DNA of 64,000 nucleotides from Laburnicola sp. R22_1 (Eukaryota; Ascomycota; Dothideomycetes; Pleosporales; Didymosphaeriaceae): assembly GCA_014281115.1 (NCBI GenBank), contig JACONQ010000014.1, positions 1-64,000 of the forward strand, in the 5' to 3' direction. Of this stretch, positions 48,531 through 60,448 are shown piece after piece. Position numbers and translations under genes: made by a program. Numbering within the stretch: position 1 is the stretch's first letter; every line of letters begins with the position of its first letter. Under the pieces are notes generated by a model. The model saw only the letters and a program-made list of their open reading frames with translations, was not told the DNA's origin and searched no databases.

Positions 48531-48797
48531 TACACTGCCGATCCCCTCATTAACATAACCCTAACCTACAACACCTCTTCTGCCTACGCTCTGCCACGCA
48601 AGTTGGGTTTCTGCAAATCCTGCAGATGGTGCAGCTTATTAGTGCAAAAACATGTCTAAGTTTGGAGCAAATTCGCCAACGGAAACTAAATCTACCCTAC
48701 CTGTGAAATAATAATCTACTGTACCCCTAATCTTAGAAATACACGCCGTACGCGTAGTTTGTGTTACTAATAAAGTAATCCACCCTTATAACGGTAG

Positions 48798-48818
48798 ATT
48801 TAGCGCCCTGGGTTAGAT
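48798..48818. other. Shared 21-bp TLH-unit terminus, copy B
   Basis: Identical to copy A over 21 bp. To its right begins the broken C-terminus of pogo element P2, so unit B is joined to a truncated transposon. Confidence 0.75.
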
Positions 48819-50426
48819 TTCTCCATAACGCTTTTATAATTGCCATTGTGTACACATAGATTTAAGCGCTGCAGCTGCTGTAACTATAGTAGCTGTCTCT
48901 AAAGCGCTTACTATAGTAGATCTTTGCTGCTAAGCTCCTGCAGCCTTAGCTGCGCGTATAGCCTCTACGATAGTCTCTACCTCTGCAAAGCGTCGATTTG
49001 GGTCTATTTGAACGCGCTTTCGAGGACGCTGAGAGCTAGTAGTCTGTAGATGATACTCAAGGCGTCTTTTCTCTGATTCTAGCCCTGCAGCTCTAGCATT
49101 TGCAGCTGCTAGAGCCTTACCTGCTTTCTGTAGGAGTAGCTGGGTCCTACAACCTAGATTCTCAACGCTCTGGACGTCGCGCTGCGCTATATAGAGATCG
49201 CGAGGGCCTTAAGGGGTCAAGAGGAAGCTCTGAGGCTGCTGCTGAGGCTGCTGCTAATGCGTAGGCGTAGTAGGCCTCTGGGAGACTTGCGACGAGCTGA
49301 GCACGTGATTGATGTTAAATGGGCAGATACTAGCAGCCTGCCAGCCAGCTCGAATCACACGCTCTGTGAAGCCTTCCTCTCTAGCTTGATAATAGCAGGC
49401 AATAAAGCGCTCCTTCTTAATAGGTGCGGCGTCGTTAAGCGATGCAAGCTCCTGGATCTGGCGTTGGTAACTAGACTTGATAATAGAGAAAGGGGCGAGA
49501 TCTAGAGGCTGTAGGACGTGCGAGGTATGCGCAGGTAGGTATAGAAGCTCTATTCGATGCTGTTTACAGAGCCATAGGAACTCTATATTAATGTGGCTGC
49601 TGTGGCCGTTAAGGATAAGAAGGCGGTACTAGCCATTACCTATAGCCGTCTCAGGTATAAATATGCGCTGCAGCCACTCAACACCTATTGCTTTCGATAT
49701 TCATCCGTTCTCTAAGGTTGTATACAGCCAGCTAGGTACGTAGGACAATAGGAACCAGGTAGTTTGTAGGCTCTGGCCTTTGAAGATGACTGCGCAGCGT
49801 AGTTTCCGCCCTATTGCTGACACACACTTACTTATAGAGACCCACTCGCGATTCTCTGGAGACTAAATATAAGCCTTCTTTTTCTAACTACTAGAGAGTA
49901 CTCTAGTGTTTGTACATACTCCTAGAGCAACGCCAGTCTTATCTATATTGTATGTATTCTCTGCCTGTATGTTAAGCTGCTGTTAAGTCTGCTTATAGCG
50001 CTCTAGGAACGCGCGCAACTGCTCTGGAGTCGCTGCATTAGCTCTCTAAGCCTCAAGCTTTCTACCAATAACTAAGGCGACGCGTAGCTGTCGCTTAATA
50101 AAGTGTGAGAGCCAGAGTTTACTAATAGGCTAACTATCGCCGTTTATACGTAGGATTTAATTAGCCATTTCTTGAGCGCGAGCGTGTGAGGGAGGGCAGG
50201 CGCGTGCGTCTTCTTCGAGGATCCAGTCTACTAGGAAGTCCTCTTATAGAGGAGTTAGCTGCTGCTAATGCTAATGGCTGAGCGCACTATTTGTTGCGCC
50301 ATTAAGACAGTTGCGTAGTGTAGACTTAGGAACCCCGTACGCCTTAGCTGCAGCCCTTTAGCTAGAAAAAATACCTATAGAGAGATTAGAAAGAGCTCGC
50401 GATATAGTAGTCTCACGAGCATCCAT
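48819..50426 (-). pseudogene. P2 pogo-type (DDE) transposase relic
   Basis: The ATG at 50426 opens MDARETTISRAL and a helix-turn-helix region (AAAKAYGVPKSTLRNCLNG). A CENP-B-like DNA-binding part follows, then the DDE domain: YNIDKTGVALGV (first Asp), EWVSISKCVSAIGRKLRCAV, LLILNGHSSHINIEF near 49600 and LQPLDLAPF. The second catalytic Asp (usual LLILDGH) is Asn, a G-to-A change. The C-terminus is a Gln- and Arg-rich coiled coil (LQKAGKALAAANARAAGLES). Stops are mostly TAG or TAA. The apparent final TAA is created by the junction. Confidence 0.88.
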
Positions 50427-50534
50427 TGTTGCAGAGCGTTGTAGAGAAATCTAACGTGTTTTGTGTAGGTGTCGCGTTTTGGTAAGGTGCGCAGGAACCC
50501 TATGTGCGCAGGAACTATGTGCGCTAGCTTACAG
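48819..50534 (-). mobile_element. Fot1/pogo-type transposon P2, left end missing
   Basis: The right end is intact: read on the minus strand it starts CTGTAAGCTAGCGCACATAG next to TA (50535-50536). It contains paired GTTCCTGCGCAC repeats. The left end is absent, cut at the junction with TLH unit B at 48818. It inserted into TLH-C, whose frame stops at VAIYRYRY beside the TIR. Confidence 0.85.
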
Positions 50535-50536
50535 TA

Positions 50537-53500
50537 CCGGTACCGGTATATCGCGACCTTGCCCCTCTTATACCTGCGCAACTTCTGCCACACCACGCCC
50601 AACACTATCTCCTCCACCTCCTTCTTTCTAGCTGCCCTCCCTACCTTAATCACCTAGTATGCCACGTTCGTCCGCGCCGTCTCTGCACAGAATACCTTAA
50701 CCTGGTCGGGATTAAAATGCATCCGCTGGAATAACTTGTTCTCTTTGCTAGGCGGTAACGTCGCTATTAACAACACTATCTGCGTCTTAGCAGCAACTAA
50801 CTTGCCTAACTGCTGTATCTGTTTACGGAACGTGTACCGCTGGTTTAACACAATGTGGCACTTATTAATTACAATCTGGTCTAACTACTATATTACTCTT
50901 AAACAGTTTATGAATGTTGCAAACTCCTGCGTAACCACTAACTTAGGCGTCACTAACACTATAGTGGCTACGTTGGGTGGGCGCCAGCTCTCCCACTCTG
51001 CACATAATATTCTTAACTTCCTGCACTACCGCTTTATGTCGCCTCGCAACGCGATTAATGGGACAACGACAATAGTAGTGCCGCCCTGCTCTGCCCACGC
51101 CGGCAATATAAACAATATGCTCTTGCCTGCCCCCATTAGTATTACCGCCACAACTAGGCTCTCTCTAGCCACAATGGCTTTGATGGCTTCTTTCTGCACA
51201 CTTCGAAACGTCGCTGTCTTGCCTGTTATTTGTTGCAGCTGCTTAGCGGTGTCTATCTTCCTTAATCGCCCCTATTAATTAATTCTAGCCTCGTCTGCCT
51301 CGCTTTTAAACGGCGCCCTCTTCCGCTTCTTGCACCCATTGTCCTTCTTGGCGTCTGGCGGGAACCCCAAAAATTGATGTTAATCTATACTTAACATCCA
51401 GAACTGCTACTGCCTATCTGCCATGGCCTTAGCCTACTCTATAATACCTTGTGCGTATATTAACCCCGCTACGTGCGCCATGTGCCCTGCCTGCAAATCT
51501 GTAATTATGGCTGCTATATTCTCTTTGTTCCACGCGTTATTCTTGTCGCCCTTCTCTGGCTAAAACGCTGTGGACCCGCGCAAAAACCATTAACTAATCC
51601 TAATAGCAATCTCGCGGTATGCCGCAATCGCCAACAGCTGGCCCAACCCAACGCTAGTCTCGCGCTTTAACGCCTCCCGCAATCTATTGGTTGTTCACTT
51701 GCGCCCACTCAGATTGGCTAGCCATATGTGCGATAAAATGGCCTCCTTTTCCCACACTATCGCCTCTATCTGCTGCTAGAATAGCAACACCAACCATATA
51801 TAATACACTAACAACTCGCTAACCTTGCGCAGCAAATATTGGTGGATAATCTTAACATTGCCGCTAATAGTATAACCCTTGTGGTATCTTGTTATAAACA
51901 CCACCTTGCTGTCCTTGATAAATATATTGCAGTGCGCCCCTTTGGCTGTGTTGCTGTGCCGGATGCTTATGATCTCTGGCCCTCTTGCCAGCTGTCCGCC
52001 CGTGATGTGCATTAACACAATTAACTTCTCTTAAAATATAACCACCTAGTCTATATACCGCTTGACCTCTTGCTAGTTAATACCTAAATAGGTGCCTGGC
52101 TTTATAAACTGGTTCCTAATCTGGGCGTCCTAACTAACCTGCTCAAACAACCACCACTCTCTGTCCACGGGCATACGGGTGCGCTAGTCTTTTAAAAAAA
52201 TTTACCTAGGCCGCTTATTAGTCGGATTATCGCGCAAACTCGCCCACAGGATGCTGGGGACAGGTTCGGCGGACAGGCTGTTGCTAAACAACAAATCCTC
52301 TATTAACAACCGCCAGCTCGCGGCTGCTAACCTGTGCACTATGCTGCGGAACTAGGCCATGTTAAACTGCAACTCCTTGTACAACAACTCATCCTGCCCT
52401 ATCCACTTAATATGACCGCGTAATGTTGTATTGTAATAGATCTTTAGCCCATACGTCCGCAAATCTAATATCTACTGCATGGGCCTGTGGCTGCTGCGCA
52501 CTATAAACTTGTCTATTATCTGCTAGACCTGCTGCAAACACCCTTTGGGCCGGCGTTGCCACAGGGTGCTATCACTATCACTCTTGTATGCGCTGTCGCT
52601 GTTGATATTGTCTCCTGCAAATAGGTCTAATAACTCCAATGCTTGCTGCACGACTATAAACCAGGCGACCTTAATAACAGCTGACAAAATAGGCGGGTAC
52701 TGCTTAGCGCCTTTCCACCCATCCTCCTTAACCCCCAACACAGCTAATGCACACACTAATAGGCTGTTGTACTCTTTGTAGGTAATGGACTAGCTTAATA
52801 ATGCGATGCAAAACGCCAAACACACTTTCTTAATACTTAATAACGTTTCTAGCTCATCGCCCAACGCACCTCCCTTTGCTTAATCCTAGTTGTCGGCCTC
52901 TATCTCTCCCACCACACTGTCTGCGTTATCCGTTATCTCCTTGTCCGTATCTTTGTCTTCTGTCTCTTCTGCCTCTTCTTCTTCTTCTTTCTTCTCCTCT
53001 TCTGTCGCTCCTCTGGCCTCTTCACTAACGCCTTCCACGCCTCGCGCTGCCGCTTAGTGAATTAGTACTTAGGGCTCTTCCATACGTGCTCTTACTGCGT
53101 TTGCCAAAAAAACATTAATATCTGCTTCTACAGCTGGGCATGCTCGCTAATCAACTTCTTGTCCATATACAGCTGCAATGGCTAGAACCGCGTCTGGTGC
53201 TTCTTAGTCTAGATGGCCTCTAACCTTACAAACACCCCTATGCGGTAAATAACAAACGCCTGGCTGAACTGCGCTAATCCGTCCATAGCCTCCCACATGG
53301 CTGCTGCGATAGGTTCCTCTTCGGCTTTAGGCTCCTCTACGCTCGCCAACAATTTAGGCCGCTCTATGCCTACTAAATACAGCATCTATCCTGTCCGCTC
53401 TAGCCACAGGTTCACCTCATCTCACGCGCTGTCCTGGATCGTCGTCTCTGCCCACTTCTGCACGTTGGCCCACGCCTCATCCATATTCCTACTAACCCTC

Positions 53501-54045
53501 GCCCACCCTGTCTCGCCGTCTATGGGTTTGGGGGTGGACTCGGGCTAGTAGACCTTAAAATATCGCGCACCAGTGCCCTAGACAAAAAATCGCTAGCAAT
53601 GGATGCGTCTGTAATCCTGATCGCTGCGTAACTATATGCCTTTCTGCTCTATTCGACTTGGGCGGCCGCGCTTATCTGCTGCGGACCAATCGTGGATTGT
53701 TTGCCAATGGTTCTTTACAGTACAGATGGTACAAAACACTTGGTGGCATTAATCTGGGTCTAATTGGCACATTAAACCGTCTGTATACACTGGCAATTGG
53801 CTAATAGGCTCGATGACTTAATGGGGCACCTCTAGCTCGCTCGCGTACTAGATCACGCCAGCCTAACTACTAAGCTCAGCTGTTGCCAACTCGGCTTGCT
53901 TGCTGTTAACTTAGTGGATACGCTGTAAATGGTTCTTTGCTTGGCTAGACAAAATGCCGTGCCTACATTCTTTGCAAACCGCTAATGAATATTTAGGTAA
54001 ATGCTTAAAATACTCGCCTACAACGCCGCTCTCTATTATAACGGA
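50537..54045 (-). pseudogene. TLH-C relic, 3'-truncated
   Basis: Diverged from A and B but with the same order. It has an N-terminal zinc motif LAVCKECRHGIL near 53960, an acidic stretch near 52900-53040, and NIFIKDSKVVFITRYHKGY (51776-52018). The helicase core shows MGAGKSILFILPAW near 51100, INKCHIVLNQRYTFRKQIQQ near 50840 and IVLLIATLPPSKE. It breaks off within the helicase at the P2 insertion, and the remainder is lost. Walker A (GAGKS) is better kept than in TLH-A, but motif II has the same NK replacement. Many stops. Confidence 0.83.
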
Positions 54046-54071
54046 AAATTCAACACTGCTGTGGCGGTTAC

Positions 54072-54372
54072 TATAATAGGTTATGGGCGCAATAGGTTAT
54101 AGGATACTAAATGAATTCCTAGAACGGGTTATGGGCAGTGAAACGGATTACAGGTTGCTAAATGGGTTACAGGTCGCTTAATAGGTTATAAGTCGCTAAA
54201 CGGGTTATAGGTTGCGCAATGGGTTACAGGTCGCTAAACAGGTTATGGGCGCTACGGCGCGTTACTAGGCCTTATAACAGGTTATGGGTTGATGTAACGC
54301 GTTACTTTGATAAACGGCTGCGCGGGTTGCTGCTGCTAGTCGCTGTATGGGTTATGGGTTGTGGACTAGATT
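54072..54372. repeat. GGGTTA-bearing minisatellite
   Basis: About nine degenerate units of 18-22 bp with consensus GGGTTAYRGGTYGCTAAAY, followed by looser copies (GGGTTATGGGTTG). Each unit carries a telomere-hexamer permutation in G-strand orientation. It lies directly upstream of TLH-C. Confidence 0.8.
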
Positions 54373-54539
54373 GCTGGCTGCAATATGGGTACGCTTTTAT
54401 ACTAGCAATTAAATGTATATTTTTGTGGCTATCTGTGCCCTGCCTATCGCGTTATATAAACATTTCGACTTCTAGAATCCTTTACAACGCGACGCGTCTT
54501 AGCTTTTAGTGTTCTATCCTCCTTATCTTAGAATTGCCG

Positions 54540-55860
54540 CCCTAGGATAGAGCCTAAAGTCTAGGAGGCATTAGTCTCTGCCATTATATCCCTTTCCCAA
54601 GATATTAATGTAGAACCGCCTTCTGCGCAATAGAGCTGTCAAGAAACTCCGCGCAGATTGCTATCCCCTTCCTCTACTACCTTATCTCCTAAACGCCAGT
54701 AACTAGACTCTACAACCAAATCCCCATCTCCTACCCTAGTGCCAGATGCAAAACCCGCGCTCGCGAAGCCAGCTAAGTATATTTCTAAGGTCTCTAATAA
54801 CAATTATCGTGCAGAATGGGAATAGGAGAAGAAGTAACTCAAGGAAGCCTAGCGGCGAAAACACCGCAGCGGACTCCTCGAGCTGGTAGAGTTAGCTAGG
54901 GCAGAAGAGAAATTTGCGTACAACGCCATCAAGGTAGAGAACCATGCCCAAATCGCATGGGTGATTAAGCAGCCTGCCAGAAAAGGCAGCGACTTCTACT
55001 AGGAGATCACATCGCCCTACTACACCGCTTCTAACATGCTGACTAAGGCTCGTGCGGTAGGCAATCCATTAACCTGGCAGAACGTTACCGTCTTCCTGCA
55101 GACCTGGCGGGACTGTGGGACGCCTGTTCCTAAACACACTTTAGCCATTACTAGCACCGCCATATTAACGTAGGTTACTATAGCGCCGCCACGCGGTTCA
55201 GATCGCGCCTTTTAGCATGCCTAGCACATAAGCTGGGTCTGTAAGCTGCGTGTCAAAGTTATAGCCATTAAGTATCGCTAGGCCATAGCATTCCTTGGTT
55301 GTGCCTACGCGAAGAAGGCATCCTAGTTAGGGATTAATAAGACGGGCTTTAGACACGCTAAAACCCAGGCTATTAACACGCTGCGCAAGCTTGTTAACCT
55401 AGCAGGCGCACCTAAGGGAAGAAGGGCGTTCTAAAGACAGCTAAATATAGCTAGTTGCTGGTATCAGCTCGCGGAAACGCTAGGCTGGGGCAGCCTCTGC
55501 CTAATGCCCAAAAACGTCACAAACATATGGGTAAGAAACTGCGCAACTAACGCGTGGCCACTCTAGCTGCAGCTAATCTAGCGTGTAAATCCCAACGCCT
55601 GCGCTGCGAGCAAAGCCCTGAATACATGGATTAGGAAGGACAGTTTAAATAGCGGTGCCATCTAGGGCCAGGAGAAGCTCTATATTAAGCAGAATGGCGC
55701 CGCTTGCAAGATCGAGGAGGTGGTTAATAGTGACGATAAGGAGAGTAGCGACAAAGAGCCTACGCAGTCGAGGAGTTTCTCGCGACGCCTACAACAGCTA
55801 ACCCTACTCGAGTTGATAAGGCTGTAGTAGGCTGTTTAGTTCTAGAATAATTAGCATGTA
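54540..55860 (+). pseudogene. Unrecognised protein relic upstream of TLH-C
   Basis: One plus-strand frame is readable for about 440 codons with TAG/TAA at probable Trp/Gln sites. Its N-terminus is Pro/Ser-rich (VEPPSAQ, LVPDAKPALAKPAKY). A charged helical stretch and a well-patterned core follow, including NHAQIAWVIKQPARKGSDFY, NPLTWQNVTVFLQTWRDCGT, ASCWYQLAETLGWGSLCLMP and VRNCATNAW. The C-terminus is acidic (SDDKESSDKEPTQSRS). I do not recognise a domain. It is transcribed away from TLH-C and lies between TLH-C and the unit terminus at 56250, so it may have travelled with that unit. Confidence 0.6.
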
Positions 55861-55984
55861 TAGCATAAATAGGAGTTGTTTATTGGAAATTGCACTAAGC
55901 CCTCGCTTCTTTTTAATATATGTTCTGTGCCATGTCTATGCGCAATTGCACCTAGGGCTAGGTGGAATAGTTGGGCGTTTACAG

Positions 55985-56042
55985 CGCGTCTAACTCACCC
56001 CATCAACCCTAACGCGTAACCCTAACCACATTAACCCCATCA
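55985..56042. repeat. Short interstitial telomere-like repeats
   Basis: ATCAACCCTAACGCGTAACC followed by CTAACCACATTAACCCCATC gives two exact AACCCTAAC blocks and one AACCCC within about 45 bp, in the same orientation as the terminal array. Confidence 0.6.
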
Positions 56043-56249
56043 ATTAGTATCATGCAAATCATATAGAAGGTGCACCTCGGTCTCTTCTTTCACATACTCG
56101 AATTTCAGGAGAATTAATGCGCGGGATCCTTAATGGTCCGACCCTCAAAGTTGCCAAGTGGTCCTTCTTTTTACAGGGGTGGATGCTATAAAATACCCGC
56201 ACCCTGTACAGTTTAGAACATAGGGTCAAATGGTATTAGGGTTTGTACC

Positions 56250-56270
56250 ATTTAGAGCCCTGGGTTAGAT
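56250..56270. other. Shared 21-bp TLH-unit terminus, copy C
   Basis: 20 of 21 positions equal copies A and B (AGAGCCCT for AGCGCCCT), although the sequence to its left differs from theirs. To its right TLH-D starts abruptly (CTTTGTACAACAACTT) in the middle of the protein. Confidence 0.75.
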
Positions 56271-56289
56271 ATCTTTGTACAACAACTTA

Positions 56290-58423
56290 CCGAATTCGGC
56301 CACTCAACGCACAGACCCCACTCAACGCACAGTTTGAGGATAGCCACCACTATTACTTTTGAAGCTGCAGAGCTCTATATATATCGTAAAATCACTAGAT
56401 TTTTTAGAGTAGCATTTGCAGAAGCTTGATAAATCGATTGGCAACGATAAACTACGTGTGATACCTCTGTGGGAGGCGTACTTTGCGAGTGCGCGTTGAT
56501 GGGCTGGATGCCTCCACCACCCCTTTAATAACTAATAGATCCTTAACATCAACCTCTAGATCCTTAATAACATGAGCAGGAGGTGCAGGAGCCTCGAGGC
56601 TACGCGCCTTACCCTTTTTGGCCAATTGTATATTAGTCCTGAGTTGCTTTTTAGCTGCGCGCGCAAGTAGATCTTCTTCGCGCTCTGCCGCCTTCCTTTG
56701 CTGTTCTTGCAACCTAACCTCTTTTGCAGCTATCCTTTTCTGCGCCCTCTGCTTAAGCATAGCCTATTTCTCCTGCTTTTTCTGCTCCTTAGCTAGCTTG
56801 TCGCGCTCCTTCTGGTGTTGTAGTTCTTCTGCTTTGGCGTCTTTTTCAGCCTGGCGATTGCGGGCAGCCTTAACTTTTGATGGCGACTAGAAGACAGCGC
56901 CGCCAGCATAATTCTTAGAGGGTTTAAGTAGTAATGCCTTGCTACGCTTACGGCGCTTCTTCTTATTAAAAAGGGCATCTCTAAGGCGATCGTTTTTGTG
57001 CTAGACAAGCTGTTTCTGAGTCGCTATTACGTGTATTGTGTAAGATAGCTGCGAGACGCGTTTATTATTAAGATCCTTAACTACCTATTGTAGAAGTCCT
57101 TCAGTTTTACGCCAATCGCTTGCAGAGAGTACTGACAACGTGCTATCGCTGCTTAATGGCCTCTTAGGCTCTAGATCCTTAAATTTCTTTAATATAGCGT
57201 TGCTATTTAGCGAAGAGATGCTAGTAACTTTGAAGACGTTAATGATTGTTTCTTTGGCGAATGCAACTCTATATGCCTTATAGAAGAAGCGGAAGAAGTC
57301 GCGCTTAGTAATAGATGTGAGTCCTTGGCTGTTGTACATGAATTCGGAGAGCTCTTTTGTATATGCAGCTGAAAGAGGCTTAAAAAGGCAGACATCTAGA
57401 GGCTGTAGCGTATGAGTTAAATACAGTGGGTAGATAGCTAGGAGGATTCGATTTTAATTGCAGAACTTAATAAACTCCATAGTAACGTGTAAGCCATGCC
57501 TATTAAGAATTAGGAGTCAATAGTCGCGCTTTGCCTTCTTCTTAGTCTCCTCTTGAAAGCACCTCTTAAGCCAGGCAATCCTAAGTTCGTTGTTTGTCCA
57601 TCCAGATAGTGATGAGGCGAAAAAGGCCTAGTGCTCTTAAGGATTGAAATCTTGTAGCTATATGTCCTAGATATTGCCAGAAGCCGCCTAATATATTAGG
57701 GCAGGTTTAAGAGAGCTGCTGTCGGCGCATATACAAGCTATTGTTGTTATCCACTCTCTATTGCCGTTCTAGAGTACCTACTTAACGCCTCCTTGCTTAT
57801 ATCGCTGTCAAGAGAACACGCGCTTCATTTTTGACACTACCCCAATTAAGAAGCCCTTCTTATCCATATTGTATATATTTAACAGTGCGATATTGTACTG
57901 CTTAATCTTATCGTCTAAAAGCTTGAAATAGAGGGCGTATTTGAAGGCTGAATCGGCTTTGTAGCGCTGGCTATCAATGCCAGATGTCTATCGCGATATA
58001 AGGTCAATTTGATGCCGCGCAATATAGCGATTAACCTAGTGATTTCCTGGCTCTTAATGTGCTATTTCTCCAGCGAAATTTCGTATTATCTCTCTTGTAG
58101 GGGGTAGGCCTTGTATACACAGCTTATCAATGTACTGTAGTAGCTGTTTTTCCTGTGTATTGTTGAGGAGTCGCTTTTTTCGGCCCGAGTTGCATAGGTG
58201 CCCTAAACCCTCGATAGCGCTTCGAGAGCCGCGACCGCTCAACGCCGTACTCCCGAGCAACCTGGGATATATTAGGACGTTCTCCTAGCTCCAGGGATTT
58301 TAAAGCTTCAACAGCTGCGTCGATCGGGTCCATATTGGTGGAGTTATGAGGTGTTGAAAATATACGATTTTTAGTGTTAACTGTGCGTTGAGTGGGGTCT
58401 GTGCGTTGAGTGGCCGAATACGG
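56290..58423 (-). mobile_element. Fot1/pogo-type transposon P1, complete ends
   Basis: 2,134 bp with terminal inverted repeats of about 45 bp beginning CCGAATTCGGCCACTC (left) and CCGTATTCGGCCACTC (right), flanked by TA (56288-56289 and 58424-58425). Each TIR contains CACTCAACGCACAG twice. It is inserted in TLH-D, whose sequence continues on both sides. Confidence 0.94.
56452..58333 (-). pseudogene. P1 pogo/Fot1 transposase relic
   Basis: The ATG at 58333 opens MDPIDAAVEALKSLELGE with an N-terminal HTH (ISQVAREYGVERSRLSKR). A frameshift near 58220 follows, then a CENP-B-type HTH (EKQLLQYIDKLCIQGLPPTR). The DDE domain has NMDKKGFLIGV, EWITTIACICADS, LLILNRHGLHVTMEFIKF near 57510 and LQPLDVCLFKPLS. 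The second catalytic Asp is Asn. A Lys/Glu-rich coiled coil (56452-56890) precedes the stop. Stops are mainly TAG. The usual Fot1 length (about 540-620 aa) fits. Confidence 0.92.
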
Positions 58424-58425
58424 TA

Positions 58426-59040
58426 TGGCGTCTAGCCCACTTGATGTGACCCTGTGCGGTGGTGTTGTAATAAACCTTCAACCCGTATATCCGCAAATCC
58501 AACATCCATTGCATTAGTCCGTGACTGCCTCGCACTATAAATCAGTCTATTATGTCTTGTACAAACTGTAAACATCCTTTCTGGGGGGTTCTTGTGTTGT
58601 TGCTGTCGCTGCCGCTGCCGCTGTCGCTGCCGTATCCCTCGTCGTCGGGCAGCGATATCTCCAATGCCTTCTGCACCACCATAAAACGGGCTACCTTGAT
58701 TACGGCCGACAAAATTTGCGGATACTAATTGGGCCCTTTCTATCCACCCTTGCGTATGCCCAACACTGCCAATGCACACACTAATAGGTTATCGTACTCT
58801 TGGCGGGTGATAGACTAGCCTAACAACGTAATGCAAAACTGCAAACACGCCTATTAAATGAGGGACAATGCGGGGTTTTCTTCTGTTTCTTCCGTTTCTT
58901 CTTCTTCCTCTCTTTCTTCCTCGTCTTGTTCTTGTTCTTATTCTTGTTCTTCCCCTTCTTCTTCCTCGTCTACTTCCATTCCGTCGATTCCTTCATCCTC
59001 CTCGTCCTCCCTGCTGGCTGCCCGCACCTGCCAGTGGGAA
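58426..59040 (-). pseudogene. TLH-D fragment
   Basis: This minus-strand fragment corresponds to the region around 38300-38830 of TLH-A. It includes LDLRIYGLKVYYNTTAQGH, GCLQFVQDIID, VCALAVLGIRKGG and an acidic Glu-rich run near 58940-58990. A further 17 bp lies left of P1 (56273-56289). It is truncated at both ends: at the unit terminus 56270, and near 59040 where similarity to TLH stops. Antisense frames encoding Gln-Arg or Ser runs here are artefacts. Confidence 0.78.
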
Positions 59041-60448
59041 CGAATGACGGTAGATCGATTGGCTATAGAACAAAGAAGGTCTCTTGCTTGCTTGTCTCGC
59101 ACTTGCACACGCACACACGGTTCCAAATGAACGTGGGAATGGTCTCTTATATAGACCCATACAAAAGTGTCTGCCTAAAGGAATGAATCACTAGCTGCAG
59201 GTAGCAGTCTCTGCTGCCTGCGTGGCTGACAAGTAGGCTTGTTTTATGGTTGCTGCCTTCCCATGGCTGCTGCCTTCTAACATCTTCAGCCAACGCAAGA
59301 CTGCGCTATCGAAGATGGGCTCCACCTGCAACGTCTCCTGAAGGCTGAGCCTTCACAGAGATAGTATCGCACACCGGTCCGTTTGCTGCTAAGATAATAC
59401 TGCGCCGAAATATACGTCCGATAAGCCAATAGCGCTGGCAACGAATATCCAGTCAGTGCTTCCATTTCGCTCCACCAGCTCACTAATCCCATTGTTGCAT
59501 TAGTTGTGACAGGGAGGCACCTCTCGTGGTAATTGAACTGCCTTTGGGATGAATGTTGTATTATACAAACTGATCATGATTATAGCTCCCAACGACGCTT
59601 CTATGCGACTAAACTCGGCATATCAAAGGCAATTGGTATCCACGATTAGAGGAAGCAATACAGTTGTTTGCGCAATCCCTGCCGGTAGACTCTTGGGTCT
59701 TCGCAAATTCTCATAATCCTAATAGCGAATAGGCACTCCACTACCCGAAGACCTCATTCCTATCCATGAACACACTAATCATTACTCTGTTCAAGCAGCG
59801 AAGGACGTGACATTGACCGGTATAGTTCGATCATGCTTTTGTAGAGCATCGAGGCTAAGAGTATCCAGAGCTGAACGAGAATATAACCAAGTTTCTGAGT
59901 GTATAAAGGATATAAAGATGGCTCACGCCCCTCTCAGCGTGTGAAACTATTAGTATCTAGTCTCACCGCGTCTGACTATTACGGGTACGATTGTCTACCC
60001 ATTGGCAACATTCGTACTGACGTTTTTGTCCTGGAAGAGAATAAACCAAGCGGACTACTTTAGCGGCACTTAGGCTATTCGATATACAGTTGATAATCAT
60101 TCCTGTCTAGCTTTATTACAAGTACCAATAGAAACTTTTGTGCACCGTATGTTTCCATTTAATACACAGGGAATGCTTTAACCGCTCGTTATTAAGTCCA
60201 ATTCATCCCTGTCGCGTATCCAGTATATTAAGCGACCAGCAGAACTCGAACACCAACCCTTCGAATAAGATGGAGATTCCGGTTCGGCAGTCGATCGAAT
60301 TGAAAGACTGTGGCAGCAAATGGCGAGACCAGTCAAAAGGGGCTATTACCTGTGGCTAGCCGGTTGCGCGTAGTCGTCGTCATCATCGTCGTTGTTGTCG
60401 TTGTAGCTAGGTACGTGATTGTGCCGTATTTATATTTGGATGCCTGAT
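59041..60448. other. Ordinary-composition intergenic DNA, no supported gene
   Basis: Base composition changes at about 59 kb from TAG-rich decayed DNA to ordinary sequence. The open frames of 60-90 codons here have no recognisable motif, and none is supported as a gene. A GTC/GTT-rich microsatellite lies at 60372-60405, just downstream of the glycosyltransferase stop codon. Confidence 0.6.
60372..60405. repeat. GTC/GTT trinucleotide microsatellite
   Basis: Repeating GTC, ATC and GTT trinucleotides over 34 bp, in the probable 3' UTR of the adjacent gene. Confidence 0.85.

Noticed and set aside
54072..54372. Possible CRISPR array from regularly spaced repeats
   Set aside because: Units are contiguous and degenerate without unique spacers, and the genome is eukaryotic; it is a minisatellite.
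58432..58779. 115-codon minus-strand frame with Gln-Arg repeats
   Set aside because: Out of frame with the TLH-D reading, which explains the region; the repeat is the shifted reading of an Asp/Ser/Gly-rich stretch.
58858..59130. Ser-rich plus-strand frames
   Set aside because: Antisense of the acidic Glu-rich run of TLH-D.
60138..60359. 73-codon plus-strand frame starting MCTVCFHLIHRECFNRS
   Set aside because: It looks faintly like a Cys/His zinc motif, but spacing does not complete a RING or similar fold and no supporting gene structure is visible.
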